Assembly (NCBI GenBank): GCA_951812925.1
Contig: OX638370.1
Coordinates: forward strand, 96,734,897-96,798,896
Length of the DNA: 64,000 bases
Direction: 5' to 3'
DNA from: Calliopum simillimum
Taxonomy: Eukaryota > Arthropoda > Insecta > Diptera > Lauxaniidae
This document shows, piece after piece, positions 35,065 through 45,621 of this stretch; the stretch's first letter is position 1; each line of letters begins with the position of its first letter. The position numbers were made by a program, and so were the translations under genes. The notes below the pieces were generated by a model, which saw only the letters and a list, made by a program, of their open reading frames with translations, was not told the DNA's origin and did not search any database.

Positions 35065-35990
35065 TGACAAGGAGAAAGGTCAGTTCATCAAACTTGCACG
35101 AAGAAAATAATTTGGTTGTGTATACCAAACATTGATAATAATAAACAAATGACAGATGTCAATAGCACAATCACATGCGAGCACCAAATCAATTTAGATG
35201 AAATATATTTGGTAAAATTAAAAAAAAAAAAACATATTATGGAAAACGTATGGTAAAAATGCAATTTTGATATATATACTCGAGCCACTCGGATGGAAAA
35301 TGTATAACTCTTAAACTGCAAATCATAAACAATGCAAACTCACTCATGATCATTTTAGCACAACCGGAACCTTTAAAAATCCATTCAATATCTACATACC
35401 TGAAATGATAAGAAAACAAGAAATTATGAATTATATGCTAAAAGTTTTCTTAAAATTAAGTTACGAAAAAAAGATAAATATGTACAAAAACATTAAAAGT
35501 AACTTAAAAGCTAAATCTACTTAAGAAAGTCCTATGAGTCAACACTCAAGACAAAGTAAGTAGTTTGTTTTTTATCTTGTAAGTGAAATAAAACATTTAA
35601 TGTTAAAATGGAGAGAAGTGACTTTGTCACAAAAAAAAAAAAAAAAAAAATGAACGTAAAGATAAGAGAATTTGTAACCTACAGATATGATATGTATAAC
35701 TCGTAAAAAGTAAACTTTTATCGTCATTTCAAAAAATTAATAATTAATTTTCATCAACGTTTTAAATGGATGAGCCATCAAAAACTTATAGAAACGTGTG
35801 CAGCAAGTAAACAGCAGCAGCAACAGCAGAATGCTGCCTGCGACTCCACTCAATCAAACTTGGAAAAAGGTTCCGGAGAAGCCGCCGCGTAATGTACTTC
35901 ATAACTAATATTTTAACTGCTCTCTGGCAGAGCTGGAAAAGAATATAATGGAAAATGGAGTCTGTCAGTTATGGAATAAGTATCTATAGT
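35065..35990. other. AT-rich DNA around a candidate exon
   Basis: Apart from 35770-35892 no feature was recognised. A long A tract lies near 35630. Confidence 0.45.
35770..35892 (+). CDS. Candidate short ORF or terminal exon with polyglutamine, unknown product
   Basis: This 123 bp stretch is distinctly richer in GC than its surroundings. It encodes 40 residues beginning MSHQKLIETCAASK, followed by six Gln, then NAACDSTQSNLEKGSGEAAA and a TAA stop. The frame remains open about 20 codons upstream of the ATG. An alternative reading is a last coding exon starting after the acceptor-like ACTTATAG at 35784-35791, which would encode ETCAASK onward. The Gly/Glu/Ala-rich tail and balanced codon use argue for coding. 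The CAG-type repeat and isolation argue for chance. No family is recognised, and no neighbouring exon could be linked to it. Confidence 0.3.
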   Translation: MSHQKLIETCAASKQQQQQQNAACDSTQSNLEKGSGEAAA

Positions 35991-35992
35991 TA

Positions 35993-36377
35993 CTAAAATC
36001 GCCCAATGGTCAAAATTTGACCACATGATTTTGGTACTTTTTGGACAATTTTAGTACTTTTTTTGCTATATGGTACAACATAGAAAAGCTCATTCATTAT
36101 CCCTGGTACAATGACAACAGTGTAATGTAAACAAAACAAAAAACACGAAAAGTGCTATGCTTTTTGTTTTTCTCTTTGTGCTTTATCCTCTTTTCAGCTC
36201 TGTGTGACCGTTGTTAATATTGAAAAATTTGTATTCAATTTTGGCAGGCTTAACGGCAACGTATTAAAACATTTTTAACTTTGTGCACATCTACACACAA
36301 ATACCTTTCGAATGGTGTGTAACTCAAAGTAGTGCTCCAATGGAGGACACATTTTTGTTTTGCGTATTCATATATAA
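35993..36377 (-). mobile_element. Nonautonomous Helitron, near full length, with 3' hairpin
   Basis: The minus-strand 3' end shows a perfect palindrome GGTCAAATTTTGACC (36008-36022), then about 11 bases, then TTAG, a one-base variant of CTAG. This is the classical Helitron 3' hairpin and end. The 5' end near 36377 reads TTTATATATGAATACGC. The body matches the other copies, with a small deletion after GTGTGACC. Confidence 0.8.
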
Positions 36378-36379
36378 AT

Positions 36380-37560
36380 ATGATGGTTCTATACCAAGGT
36401 AAAATTGTTTTATTCAAACTTTCTTGAAGTTAAGTACTAGGACCTTTTTGTTTATACTAACAGTTTGTTAATTGCCAAAAGTGCTGTAGAAACAGATTTA
36501 ATTTTCGCAATTTCTCTTTACATTTTGAAAAGTTCCATATATTTTACAGCTCTGACTGCTGCAAGCAATACTTATCTATAGCTGCTTCTTATATCTATCG
36601 TTTGGTTCTACACTTCACTTAAGTTATGGTAAAAGAAAGTTTTTTGTAAAACTATTTCATTAAGACAGCAAGTCGCCGAGTAGCTGCTTAAAAACTTTTC
36701 AAAGAGTGTTCAGGCAGTGGCAGCGCAGCGCTTAAGTTACACGAGTTGCCATTTGCCACTTACAACCGGTAGCAGCACCAACACAGCGAAAGAGCACAAG
36801 AAATTGAAATTGAATATGAAAGCAGTTGAACGACTTTGCGCTTTCAAGTTTTCTTTGCTACAGTCAAATTAATTTTTGTATTTTTTTCCATTTTTTTGAT
36901 AAAAAAAAATATTTCCTTTAACACAACCAACCACTTGCAACTTTTATTTACGCCTTATTTTATTTAAATAATTTCAGTTGATCCAGAAAACTGAAAAAAA
37001 AAAACCAAAAAAATTTCTAGAAATTAATGCTAAATTAACGAAAAGTTTTTGAATAACACCCACCATCGGATGCCAAACCAAAAATGTAATTAACATTTTG
37101 TTACAAATGAAATACTCTGCGGGTGTCAGTAGAAATTTTTGGTGAAACTGCAAGTTTGAGGAGAAAAAATAAATTTACAAATTTTGACAAAAACAGCACT
37201 GCAACAGCAAACAACAACAACAAATATATTTCTGATTGCATTGCTAAAATTAAATTGTGCATAAAAGGAAATTGAAATATTTGCACAAAATTGTTGCATA
37301 CTTATAGGTAGCATTGCAATTAGTTTCCCAAGAAAAACTTTTTGCAATCAAAAAAAGGATTAGAGGAGTTTAGCAAACAGTTGTGCTGAATAGTCAAGTT
37401 CTTCGTGAAAATTTTTTTTGTTTCTAATAAAGAAAAATTCTGTCTGTTTGTTGTCTTAAGTCTTAAATTGTTGAATCGATTTTGAAAGAAACTTAAAGAC
37501 TGAATAGTTTGAAAAATAGTTTAAAAACTACTCCATGGGAGAAACCAAATAGTTTAAATT
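36380..37560. other. AT-rich DNA, no gene supported
   Basis: A patch at 36660-36850 is less AT-rich, with GCAGTGGCAGCGCAGCGC and CACAGCGAAAGAGC, but has no open frame of note. Two overlapping minus-strand frames at 37101-37347 are hydrophobic chance frames over an A-rich tract. Confidence 0.45.
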
Positions 37561-37710
37561 CTGCTCCTATCACATATAAAGTTCTATTTACGTTTTACAT
37601 TGTTTGTTATTGGGCGTAACCTGTTGTCTCCTTATACATAGTATTCGGACCAGAAAAGGGTCAATTGTCTCTTTACGCATTACATGCGGACCAGTAAAAG
37701 GCCATTTTTA

Positions 37711-37912
37711 TACCCAAGGGCATATTCACTTTGTCACGTTTTTTAAGTTAATCCAACCAAATTTCACTCAGACACTAAGAACTATAAACGCAAGCTCTGA
37801 GTAAATTTTAGTGAACTCGGACATGAGGGCGTCGCACCATATAAGCAAAATTTTAAAAATTCTGAAGTTTAGGGTATTTAAGTTTGGCCAGGCCAAAAGT
37901 TACAACCTAACT
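37711..37912 (-). repeat. Fragment of GGTGCCACGCC-family element, end portion
   Basis: AGTTTGGCCAGGCCAAAAG and TTTAGGGTATTTAAG, together with CAAATTTCACTCAGACACTA, match in inverted orientation the start of the repeat at 5795-6590. Confidence 0.6.
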
Positions 37913-38169
37913 TGTTATTTTTTTTTTTATTTTATTTATAAATTTCAAATAATTTAATTTAATATTCAAATTTTACACAAAAACGTCAATAAGTTTTATA
38001 GACGAATGTTCTAAGGAGTGTTAAATATTTCTGAACATTGCGTTCCAGGTTCGAATTTCGGTGTGGATGCATTTTTTTTTTTAAAATTTTTTTATTATTT
38101 TATACCACATGTTTCGTTTTCCGCTCCGAAGACTTCAGACAAATTTAAAAATTGGAATCGAAAATCACC

Positions 38170-38235
38170 GAGTGTAGGATTTGAACCTAGGCCTCTCCAC
38201 GCAGCGCAAGTTATTAGACCGATACACTATCGTTT
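38170..38235 (-). repeat. tRNA-like module, second copy
   Basis: Minus strand: A-box-like TAGTGTATCGG and B-box-like AGGTTCAAATCC at the same spacing as the copy at 25750-25812. The two copies differ at scattered positions. Confidence 0.45.
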
Positions 38236-38514
38236 GCTTTTCTTCACAGTGGACGAACTTCCAAACAGTACATACGTAGCAGTAACGTTATAATTTTACT
38301 GACACAATCGTTACACAATTGGACCACTTTTGGTACTAATGACGGATTATGCATTACATTCGGACTATTTTTGGTACAATTGATAATTTAAGTGAATTGA
38401 TTCGAGTTTTGGATGTAGTCCGTTTAAATCTACTTACAAAATAACTACACCAAAGATAGGAAAACTGTCTACACTGGCCCTAAAGATTGTTTTTCATCAG
38501 GTTTAATGTATGTA

Positions 38515-39249
38515 CGTAGGCTGCTATATATATCTGGCATAGGCAACACTAATGTCAATTGCTAAAATCTGGCAACACCATAATAAAGTTTGACATTTTT
38601 TAGCTCAAACGTACTCAGAACGTTTTGACGTACGACCATCATTTGCGTTGTTTACTGTGACTTGAAAAAATCAATTTGGCAAAAAAATGGAATTAACTCG
38701 TGAACATTTTCGTGCGATCATTTTTCACAACTTTCGACGTGAATTATCACGACAAGAGTGCATCGATGAACTTAAATCCTTGTATGGCAACGAAGCACCA
38801 TCCTATAGCACTGTGAAAAACTGGTTTAATGAATTCAATCGTGGCCGACGCTAGGTCAAAGACGAACTCCGTGAAGGTCGTCCAAAAACGGCCGTTGTGC
38901 CATAGAACATTGATGCCGTGCGTTAACTGATAATGCAAGATCGTCATGTGACATACCGTGAGATAGAGCCATCCTTGGGCATTAGTTCCACTCCACTACA
39001 TTCGATTTTTCATGAACACTTTGTTGTAAAAAACGTTTGTTCTTGTTGGAAACCCCACAATTTATCAATTGCTTAAATTATCAATGGAAAAATTAATTTT
39101 CTTAACTTACTGTGAACAAAACAAATAGCACTTGTACATCAAAACGTTGTGAGTACGTAAAAAAAAAGTCAAACTTTATTATGGTGTTGCCAGATTTTAG
39201 CTATTGATATTAGTTTTGCCTAGGCCAGAAATGTATATAGCAGCCTACG
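38515..39249 (+). mobile_element. Nonautonomous mariner with inverted repeats of about 80 bp
   Basis: The element of 735 bp is flanked by TA on both sides (38513-38514 and 39250-39251). The ends, CGTAGGCTGCTATATA onward, match in inverted orientation for about 80 bp through GCTAAAATCTGGCAACACC and ATAATAAAGTTTGAC. The interior encodes only the N-terminal part of a mariner transposase. The catalytic half has been deleted. Confidence 0.85.
38687..39076 (+). pseudogene. Mariner transposase N-terminal pseudogene
   Basis: From ATG at 38687 the frame reads MELTREHFRAIIFHNFRREL, then KSLYGNEAPSYSTVKNWFNE, then VTYREIEPSLGISSTPLHSI. These are the two helix-turn-helix DNA-binding units typical of mariner transposases. 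Three in-frame stops interrupt it: TAG at 38852, then a second TAG and a TAA further on. The frame closes after WKPHNLSIA at 39076. At about 130 codons it covers roughly the first third of the family's usual 345 residues. The D,D,D catalytic region is absent. It belongs to a different lineage from the mariners at 11.8 and 45.6 kb, judging by both protein and terminal repeats. Confidence 0.8.
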
Positions 39250-39289
39250 TATGTATTCTCCTATAACTTCTAGGAGGAGTATAGGTCAA

Positions 39290-40400
39290 AATAAAACATT
39301 TCCATTTGTCACGGTATAGCAAACCGATTTAACATTTGAATCAAAAATGTGTACTTTCGTTAGGTGGAGATAACGATAGATGATCATATTTTGTGTCTTT
39401 CGCTTTTGATATCCTCTTTTGCTCCAATATCCATGTAGATAGTGCTGCCCAAATACGGAAAGCTGGACGTTCTCATTAATAATCATTGCCAGCTGCAAAA
39501 GTGATGTCATTTCTGGATGGGTTCAGTTTCTTTCTTTTAATCTTGGATGCATTAATATTTGGGCCGGCCTTTCCAAAACAAGGTCTTCTTGCTTTGCATA
39601 TCTGAGTGTTTGAACGATAGAAAGCAGATATTGTCAGCATAGTTGAGTTTTTCTTGTGCTATCAGTAAGAGCTTTATATAGGATATCGTCAAGAATGATA
39701 AGGTAGAGTAATTGGATAACAACCTGCCTTGCCGGACGCCTGATTTAGTGGTGACAACAACTTTTTGAGTTACTCACTGTATTTAAAGTTTTCACAGCTT
39801 TCGCTGTAGTGAAACCCAAATTTTTTCTCGGGAGACTCTGTCGAAGGCAATGCTGTAGTCCACGAAGATAAGTTGAAGCGCAGCACGCCACTTACATGAT
39901 GGCTCGACAATTATTTTAAGAATGTAAATTTGATCCACAATTTAGATGAAAGCCGGCTTTCGAATGGCCGAATCAAGTTTTTCGCTTACCTTGTTTAGTA
40001 GCACTTAAGTAAGTACTTTTGATGGTACTGAACGCAAAATTATGCCTCTATAATCTCGGCATAAGCTAAGGTCGTCTTTTTTTTGGCAATTTAACTAGCA
40101 TACTATGTAGCCAATCTTCTGGCGAACGATCTTCAAGATCTTTTGAAGAGCAGAAGATGGAGAATTTTAGCTGATGTTATCCTTTTAGCAGTTCTGTTGT
40201 TATTATATCGATGCCGGTGGCCTTGTTGTTTCACATACCTTGAATAGCTTTCACCATTTCATCGGTTGTAGGCGACTGTGGCAGTTGTAGTTGATGGTTC
40301 TGATAGAGGAGGGGTGTGGTAGACGTGGGATTCTGTATATCACAAAAAATACTCTTTCCATCGCGCTTTAGTTGATAATCCGCGGATGTTACGAGATTTT
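39290..40400 (-). pseudogene. LINE reverse-transcriptase pseudogene
   Basis: Read on the minus strand in order: NKATGIDIITTELLKG (about 40230), DWLHSMLVKLPKK (about 40100), LCRDYRGIILRSVPSKV (about 40050), then FVDYSIAFDR (about 39850). Next come SGVRQG (about 39750), LNYADNICFLSFKHSDMQSK (about 39640) and AFPYLGSTIYMDIGAKEDI (about 39450). This is the normal motif order of a non-LTR retrotransposon RT domain. The catalytic YADD has become YADN, and many frameshifts and stops intervene. Endonuclease and 5' parts are absent. The clade is not assigned. The sequence shares its post-RT segment with the fragment at 34480-34900. Confidence 0.75.
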
Positions 40401-40659
40401 CATTTTTGTCTTCAATAGGTCGATTTTGTTGGAGTTTTCTTATGGTCGTATGAGTAACTTTTTTTCCTTTTTTTCGGGAAAATATGACCGTGTGATTTTT
40501 TGCTTCAAATCTACTAAAGCGATTTGGACCAGAATTTTAACTGTATTTTCTTTGGATTCACTAATTCAGGAAAATTAAAATGAATTCAAACTAACGTTCG
40601 CAATAACGCTGGAAAAGTTTTAAAAAATTTGATAATGTCGTATAAGTGACATTGAATTG

Positions 40660-42080
40660 TAAGTGTAATGCAATAAAAAAAAAAACAATGAACTTTTATT
40701 TATTATTCAAAGCTTAAATGTTTATTAAATTTTTACAAGGACTAAAAGTATACAAAAATAAATCATTCAGCAAAAAAAAAACCAACATTTATAAAAATCA
40801 TGCTACTATCACGAATTCAATTATTTTCTGTTTATTTGTGCCACAATTGATGTTGTTGTTGCTTTCTGTCTCTCAGTTAGTTTTGCATAATTGCTCGTAT
40901 GTAAATATGACAAATTGTTTGATGCAAAACACGACATGTCAAGCAGACTGACATTTGTATGTCAGTTTATGTATTGTATTTTCATAAAAAACATGACAAA
41001 TAAAAGAATCTAATAAATTTGAAAATAAAGAATAGATGAAAAACACAACATTTGCACAAAAATGAAAATAAAACACGCAGAACAATAAAGAGGTGGTAAA
41101 TAAAATTCAACTAAACATAATTTATTCATAAAACTAAAGTGACAGTAATAAAAACAAAAAACAAAACTAATATTTGTGTCGTTGAGCATAACAAACATTG
41201 TCACTCAGCACTTCTTTAATATATTCAAAAAATTGCAGCTCTTAAAACAAGAAAATCACCACTAACAACAGATTTTGGTGTAACCGGCAACATATATTGG
41301 CCAATCATTGTTGACTTAAATTTATCGAAAAAATGTTCTAATGCGCTTAGCTACGTTCACATGTATTGAAATTGTGCCAAAGCTTAAAATGTGTTGCACA
41401 AGAGGCACACACATGCATGCAATACATACACACGCGCAAATACGAATACACATTAAAGCAAAGAGGAAAAAAGGAAAAAAACTTTATAACTTAATAACTT
41501 TAACTTTGCATTGTTGTTTGTTTTCCCGTTGTTTTCTTTTACAAAATTTTTGAAGAAAATCTAAATTTATGCAGCATACTTTTTGGAGTAAACACAAAAA
41601 TTAAAAAAACAAAAAAAAACAAATACCAACAGCATGCACTTACTATTCTACATACACACGATCAACGTATAGAATCAAATAGCAGATTATTTTTGTTTGT
41701 AATATTTTGTAGGTTAAACGTTCATGTGAGTGTATGTGTATGTGTGTGTGTGTTTGTATTTTGTTTTGTGTGTCAAAACTTTTAAAGTTTGAGAAAAACT
41801 TAAAATGACTGCAGCAAACTTTCAACTGCATTTTTCTGTTCTTTCCTTTCATGGAACACATATTTAAAATCGAAATTGAATTCCATCGAAAGAGCAATGA
41901 AATGTGAAACTTTTATAGAAAAAAGCTAAAAATGTTGCATGTTTAAGTTTTATATGTAGTTTCGAGTGCAATAATGCACATTATTTGATATTGACTTAGG
42001 CGTCTAAAAGTTGGGCTTTTGAATTTCATAAAGAAGCAACAAAAAGAAAAAACATTTAATAAGCTTGTCTCACATTTCAA
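40660..42080. other. AT-rich DNA with CA/GT tracts, no gene supported
   Basis: ACACACGCGC and GTGTGTGTGTTTG tracts near 41410 and 41740. No coding or mobile features recognised. Confidence 0.5.
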
Positions 42081-42529
42081 TTTAAGTATGTCATTCATAC
42101 GACATGTTGTGCGAATTGCTTGCGGCATTATATTTGGTTTTTAATTTTCATAATTGCTATCGAATAATTTTGCACAAAACGAGTGAATATTGCGCAGTCT
42201 CAGTATCCACTTGTGATCACTTATTTTACACAAATTAAATCTTTATTAGTTTATACTAAGGGGCTGCAAGTTGGAGTTTTAAGACATTTCGTTCCAAGAT
42301 ACGTTATGTCTTGTACCCACTTTTTATTTATCACATACTTCAGTTCAGTGCCACTTGGAAATGTCTTGACTATACTTGGATATCAAACAAGAAAAAACAA
42401 ATACTGCACAGACCTATCTTGTTTGATTTACTTCAATTCAGTAAAGAACACTGCAGTATACACGGTTAAATCTCCGAAAAATATACCAATATATGCCTTT
42501 TTTGTCCCCACCTTTTTTTAATTTTTTTG

Positions 42530-42990
42530 TTACTTTAAGGCTTGATGGCTTTTACTTCTGGAATATTTTAAAAAAATTAACATAAACATAAGGTGGAGGG
42601 TTACTAAGAATGATGAAATACCGCAAAAAAAAAACGACGGAGAATGATGCAATGTTGAAAAAACAACGGAGGATGATGAAACGGAGAATGATGAAAAGGA
42701 GAATGATGAAACGGAGAATGATGAAATGGAGAGTGATGAAACGGAGAATGATGAAACGGAGAATGACAAAATGTTGCAAAAACAGTAATATCACAATGAA
42801 AATAGCCATTTTTTAATAAGTTGAAACTGGTGGATGGCCCCTGAAATATATATATTGTACAAGCAATGTTATAAAAGTTTTCTTTAGAAAATAACTTTAT
42901 ATGGGAAATGGGCAAATTATGTGCATTAAGAAGCGGTTAGTAACAGAATGGAGAATATCTTTTTAACATTTTAAACTAACTAACTAACTC
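42530..42990. repeat. GAGAATGA repeat element, copy 1
   Basis: The block GAGAATGACAAAATGTTGCA, AAAACAGTAATATCACAATG and, later, AAGAAGCGGTTAG(T/G)AACAG is shared with 46970-47490. It includes the minisatellite at 42637-42768. Confidence 0.55.
42637..42768. repeat. 15 bp minisatellite GGAGAATGATGAAAC
   Basis: About eight tandem units of GGAGAATGATGAAAC with single-base variants. The 15 bp period leaves all frames open, explaining four overlapping repetitive frames on both strands. Confidence 0.9.
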
Positions 42991-43242
42991 TTATTCGAAA
43001 TTCTTTTGGCATCGCATTGGGCTCGAGAACCATTCAACTAATTGGAATGGTTTTCCAGTCATGATTATTATAGCCGACAAGGACGTTTTTTATTTCAAAA
43101 AATTCTTCGTTATGTTTTTGTTATAAATAGCAAATTAATGTAACAGAATGTTACACTTTTTATAAATTTTAACTATACATCAACACTCTTACGTCAAGTA
43201 GCACCACCAACCAAATTTTTGCGGCAAAGTCCGCATGCTATC

Positions 43243-43500
43243 CCTGTAGGAACGACGGAGACAATTTTCTCAATAGTCCCATCTTTGGTCTAGTTGTTTT
43301 GTAAATAGTCTAAAATGGACTACACATTAAACTAGAACAAAATTCACTTCACTAGAAGCAATTGTAACAAAAATGGTTTTAATGTAATGTAAACTCTGTC
43401 ATTTGTATCAAAAGTCGTCCAAATGTAATCCATAATACGTCATTGGTACCAAAAGTGGTCCATTTGTGTATTGATTGCGTCAGTGAAATTATAAAGCTAC
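43243..43500 (-). mobile_element. tRNA-box-containing dispersed element, copy 3, internally shortened
   Basis: On the minus strand it matches the right-hand part of the family: TTATAATTTCACTGAC, ATAATGACGTATT-type text, GGACCAAAGATGGGACTATT and TCCGTCGTTCCTACAGGGAT. The tRNA-like module is missing. Confidence 0.55.
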
Positions 43501-43504
43501 TCAC

Positions 43505-45615
43505 TATATATTGGGACTAATCGCTTGCCTCCATTTTGTAGTTTACAAACTAGTTTTGGAGTAGCCCGTGGACCTTCGGGAATATAATGATATTTTATAT
43601 TATAATACCTTATCTGTTTTAAAGCTTTCAATAAAACGAAAACTGCTTACTTTAAGCTTAAAATGCTGTGAGAAGAAATTTTTTCGCATTATTTACGAAT
43701 AATTTACTTTGTTCAGGAGTATAATGCTATAAGCAGCAGATGCTACACAAAAAGTTATCGCTTTTAATAATAAATAACAAGGTAACGCCAAAAGTATGCT
43801 ACGATTTTTTATTTTTTAATATGTGTACTATTTATTATTATTTATCGTGTAAGAGTATAATAAAAAAAAGAAAACTCTAATTTATTTTGACATTTAAATA
43901 TTGGCTTAAATACCAATTGGCAAGCAATACTAACAATAATAACACCATACACACACTTGGTGCTGCAACACAAATATGTGTGTGTATTTTATTGCATACG
44001 CTATGGCTCTGCAGCCATGCACATATGCATACAATTGGAAATGCGCTGCTATGGATAACTCTGTGCAAAATAATGTGCAAATTTTTTATTTATTTGTAGT
44101 TGTTTGCCATTGCAAATTGTGATGCGCAATTGTAATGTGCGAGCCAGGAAGCATTCAGAATGGAAAATCACGTGCGCTATAAAAAATTTGAGTAGTATGT
44201 TATGTAAAACCTTAGAGGATTATTGCGCAGCGCTTATTTTTGGGGCCTTTTTCTATCAAATAAGCTAAGCAGGGCTGTTAAGAGTTGGCTTTAAAAGAAC
44301 AATGAAGTTTTAATTTCAAAAGAATAACTTTTTTTCATAAATATCAAAATGTGTTTAATAAATGCTTTTGTGCGGCGATTTTTTTTTTTTGTAAAACTTT
44401 TAATAGTTTAATAGAGTCTCTAAAGAATTTTTGCTGCAAGTAACATCGGATATAAGACAATTAGGTTTTTATTTACACATTATATTGGGCTATATGGCGT
44501 ATGAGTAACATAATTTACATGGGGTTAAGTAAAATGGAGAGAAGTAAAATGTGGAAGTCCTTTAGGAAAACAAAACTAAGTAGTTCTATTCGAAGTAAGC
44601 AATTGCAATATTGCTTTAATTAATGATAAAATATAAAATTAATTACGTTTTATAAAACACTCAGCAGCCATTTATGAAAACTGTATACTTTTGTAAGTGA
44701 TCCAAGTCTTAAATAATATAGTAAAAGAGTTATCTAAATTCGAATTTTCATGACAAACATATGTGTAACATTTTATTACCAAGCATAATTTCATAAGCTT
44801 CGGAACTCGAAAAAAATTATTTTTTGAAGGAAAATTAAAGCAAGAACTTGAAATCTATTGAGTAAATATATGTATGCTTTTACAACGCTGCACTTATTCA
44901 TGAATGTATGCGAAAGAAGAAAAATTTAGCACCATTTTTTCACTTTTTTTGTAAAACGAAAACGAAATCCAATTCTAAAGTAGCGGCAAATGCAAATAAT
45001 GCATGGCTTAAAGAAAAAAAAGTTTAAGAAAAAGAAGAAAAGACGTACAAAAGTATAAAAATTTGCAATAAATATGCGCATCTTAGTCTTTTATACTCGG
45101 CCTTTTTTCCCCCTCTTCTTTCCTTAGTATTCACAATAGTGTTGACAGTGCAATGTGGCGGCTGCCGCTAGTGGTAAATACTAGAGAGTTACTGTGGGAG
45201 ACTGCTACATTGCATTGAATGTGCTTTCCACTCACTGAGAATGCAATTTAATATTGAGAAATAAAATTTTTTAGAATGACAAAATAACGTGGCGTTGCAT
45301 TTTATTAAAAATCCAATAGTGAGAGGTAGGCTCTTCGCAAAAAAAAAATTAACAAAAGACATACCCACGTAAATGTAACATTCGTGGTTATTGGATTTTA
45401 AGACTTCGTATAGGATATACCTTTGGGGTGCTACCATGCTACCATGTGCAGAAGTTTATTTTTGTATTTAAAATTTAACCAGAAGTTAATAAAGTTTTCA
45501 TACAACATATGAAAACTTACTCATACGTCATGTTAGCATAAGAAAAATTAGTATAGTTGAGCACCGGTGTTACATAGTTGCTACATCTCTGCATTACAAG
45601 GGTGAATCTCCGAAA
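43505..45615. other. AT-rich DNA, no gene supported
   Basis: Apart from motif copies at 44494 and 45516 the stretch is unremarkable. A GCAGCCATTTATG word at about 44664 resembles one at about 48881. Confidence 0.5.
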
Positions 45616-45621
45616 AATGTA

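Larger units (their letters stand above)
37565..38495 (+). mobile_element. tRNA-box-containing dispersed element, copy 2, interrupted
   Basis: Colinear with 25294-25962: ACATATAAAGTTCTATTTAC, the repeated GCATTACAT/CGGACCAG phrases, CCAGGTTCGAATTTCGG and the inverted tRNA-like module. About 200 bp of the GGCCTGGCCAAA-type repeat is inserted at about 37711-37912. The plus-strand frame at 38018-38293 crosses the tRNA-like boxes and is not a gene. Confidence 0.65.

Noticed and set aside
42183..42521. 112-codon plus-strand frame
   Set aside because: No ATG at its start (GTG), no domain and no splice evidence. Noted only for its length.
42552..42915. Repeated FHHSP-type peptide frames
   Set aside because: Product of the 15 bp minisatellite at 42637-42768.
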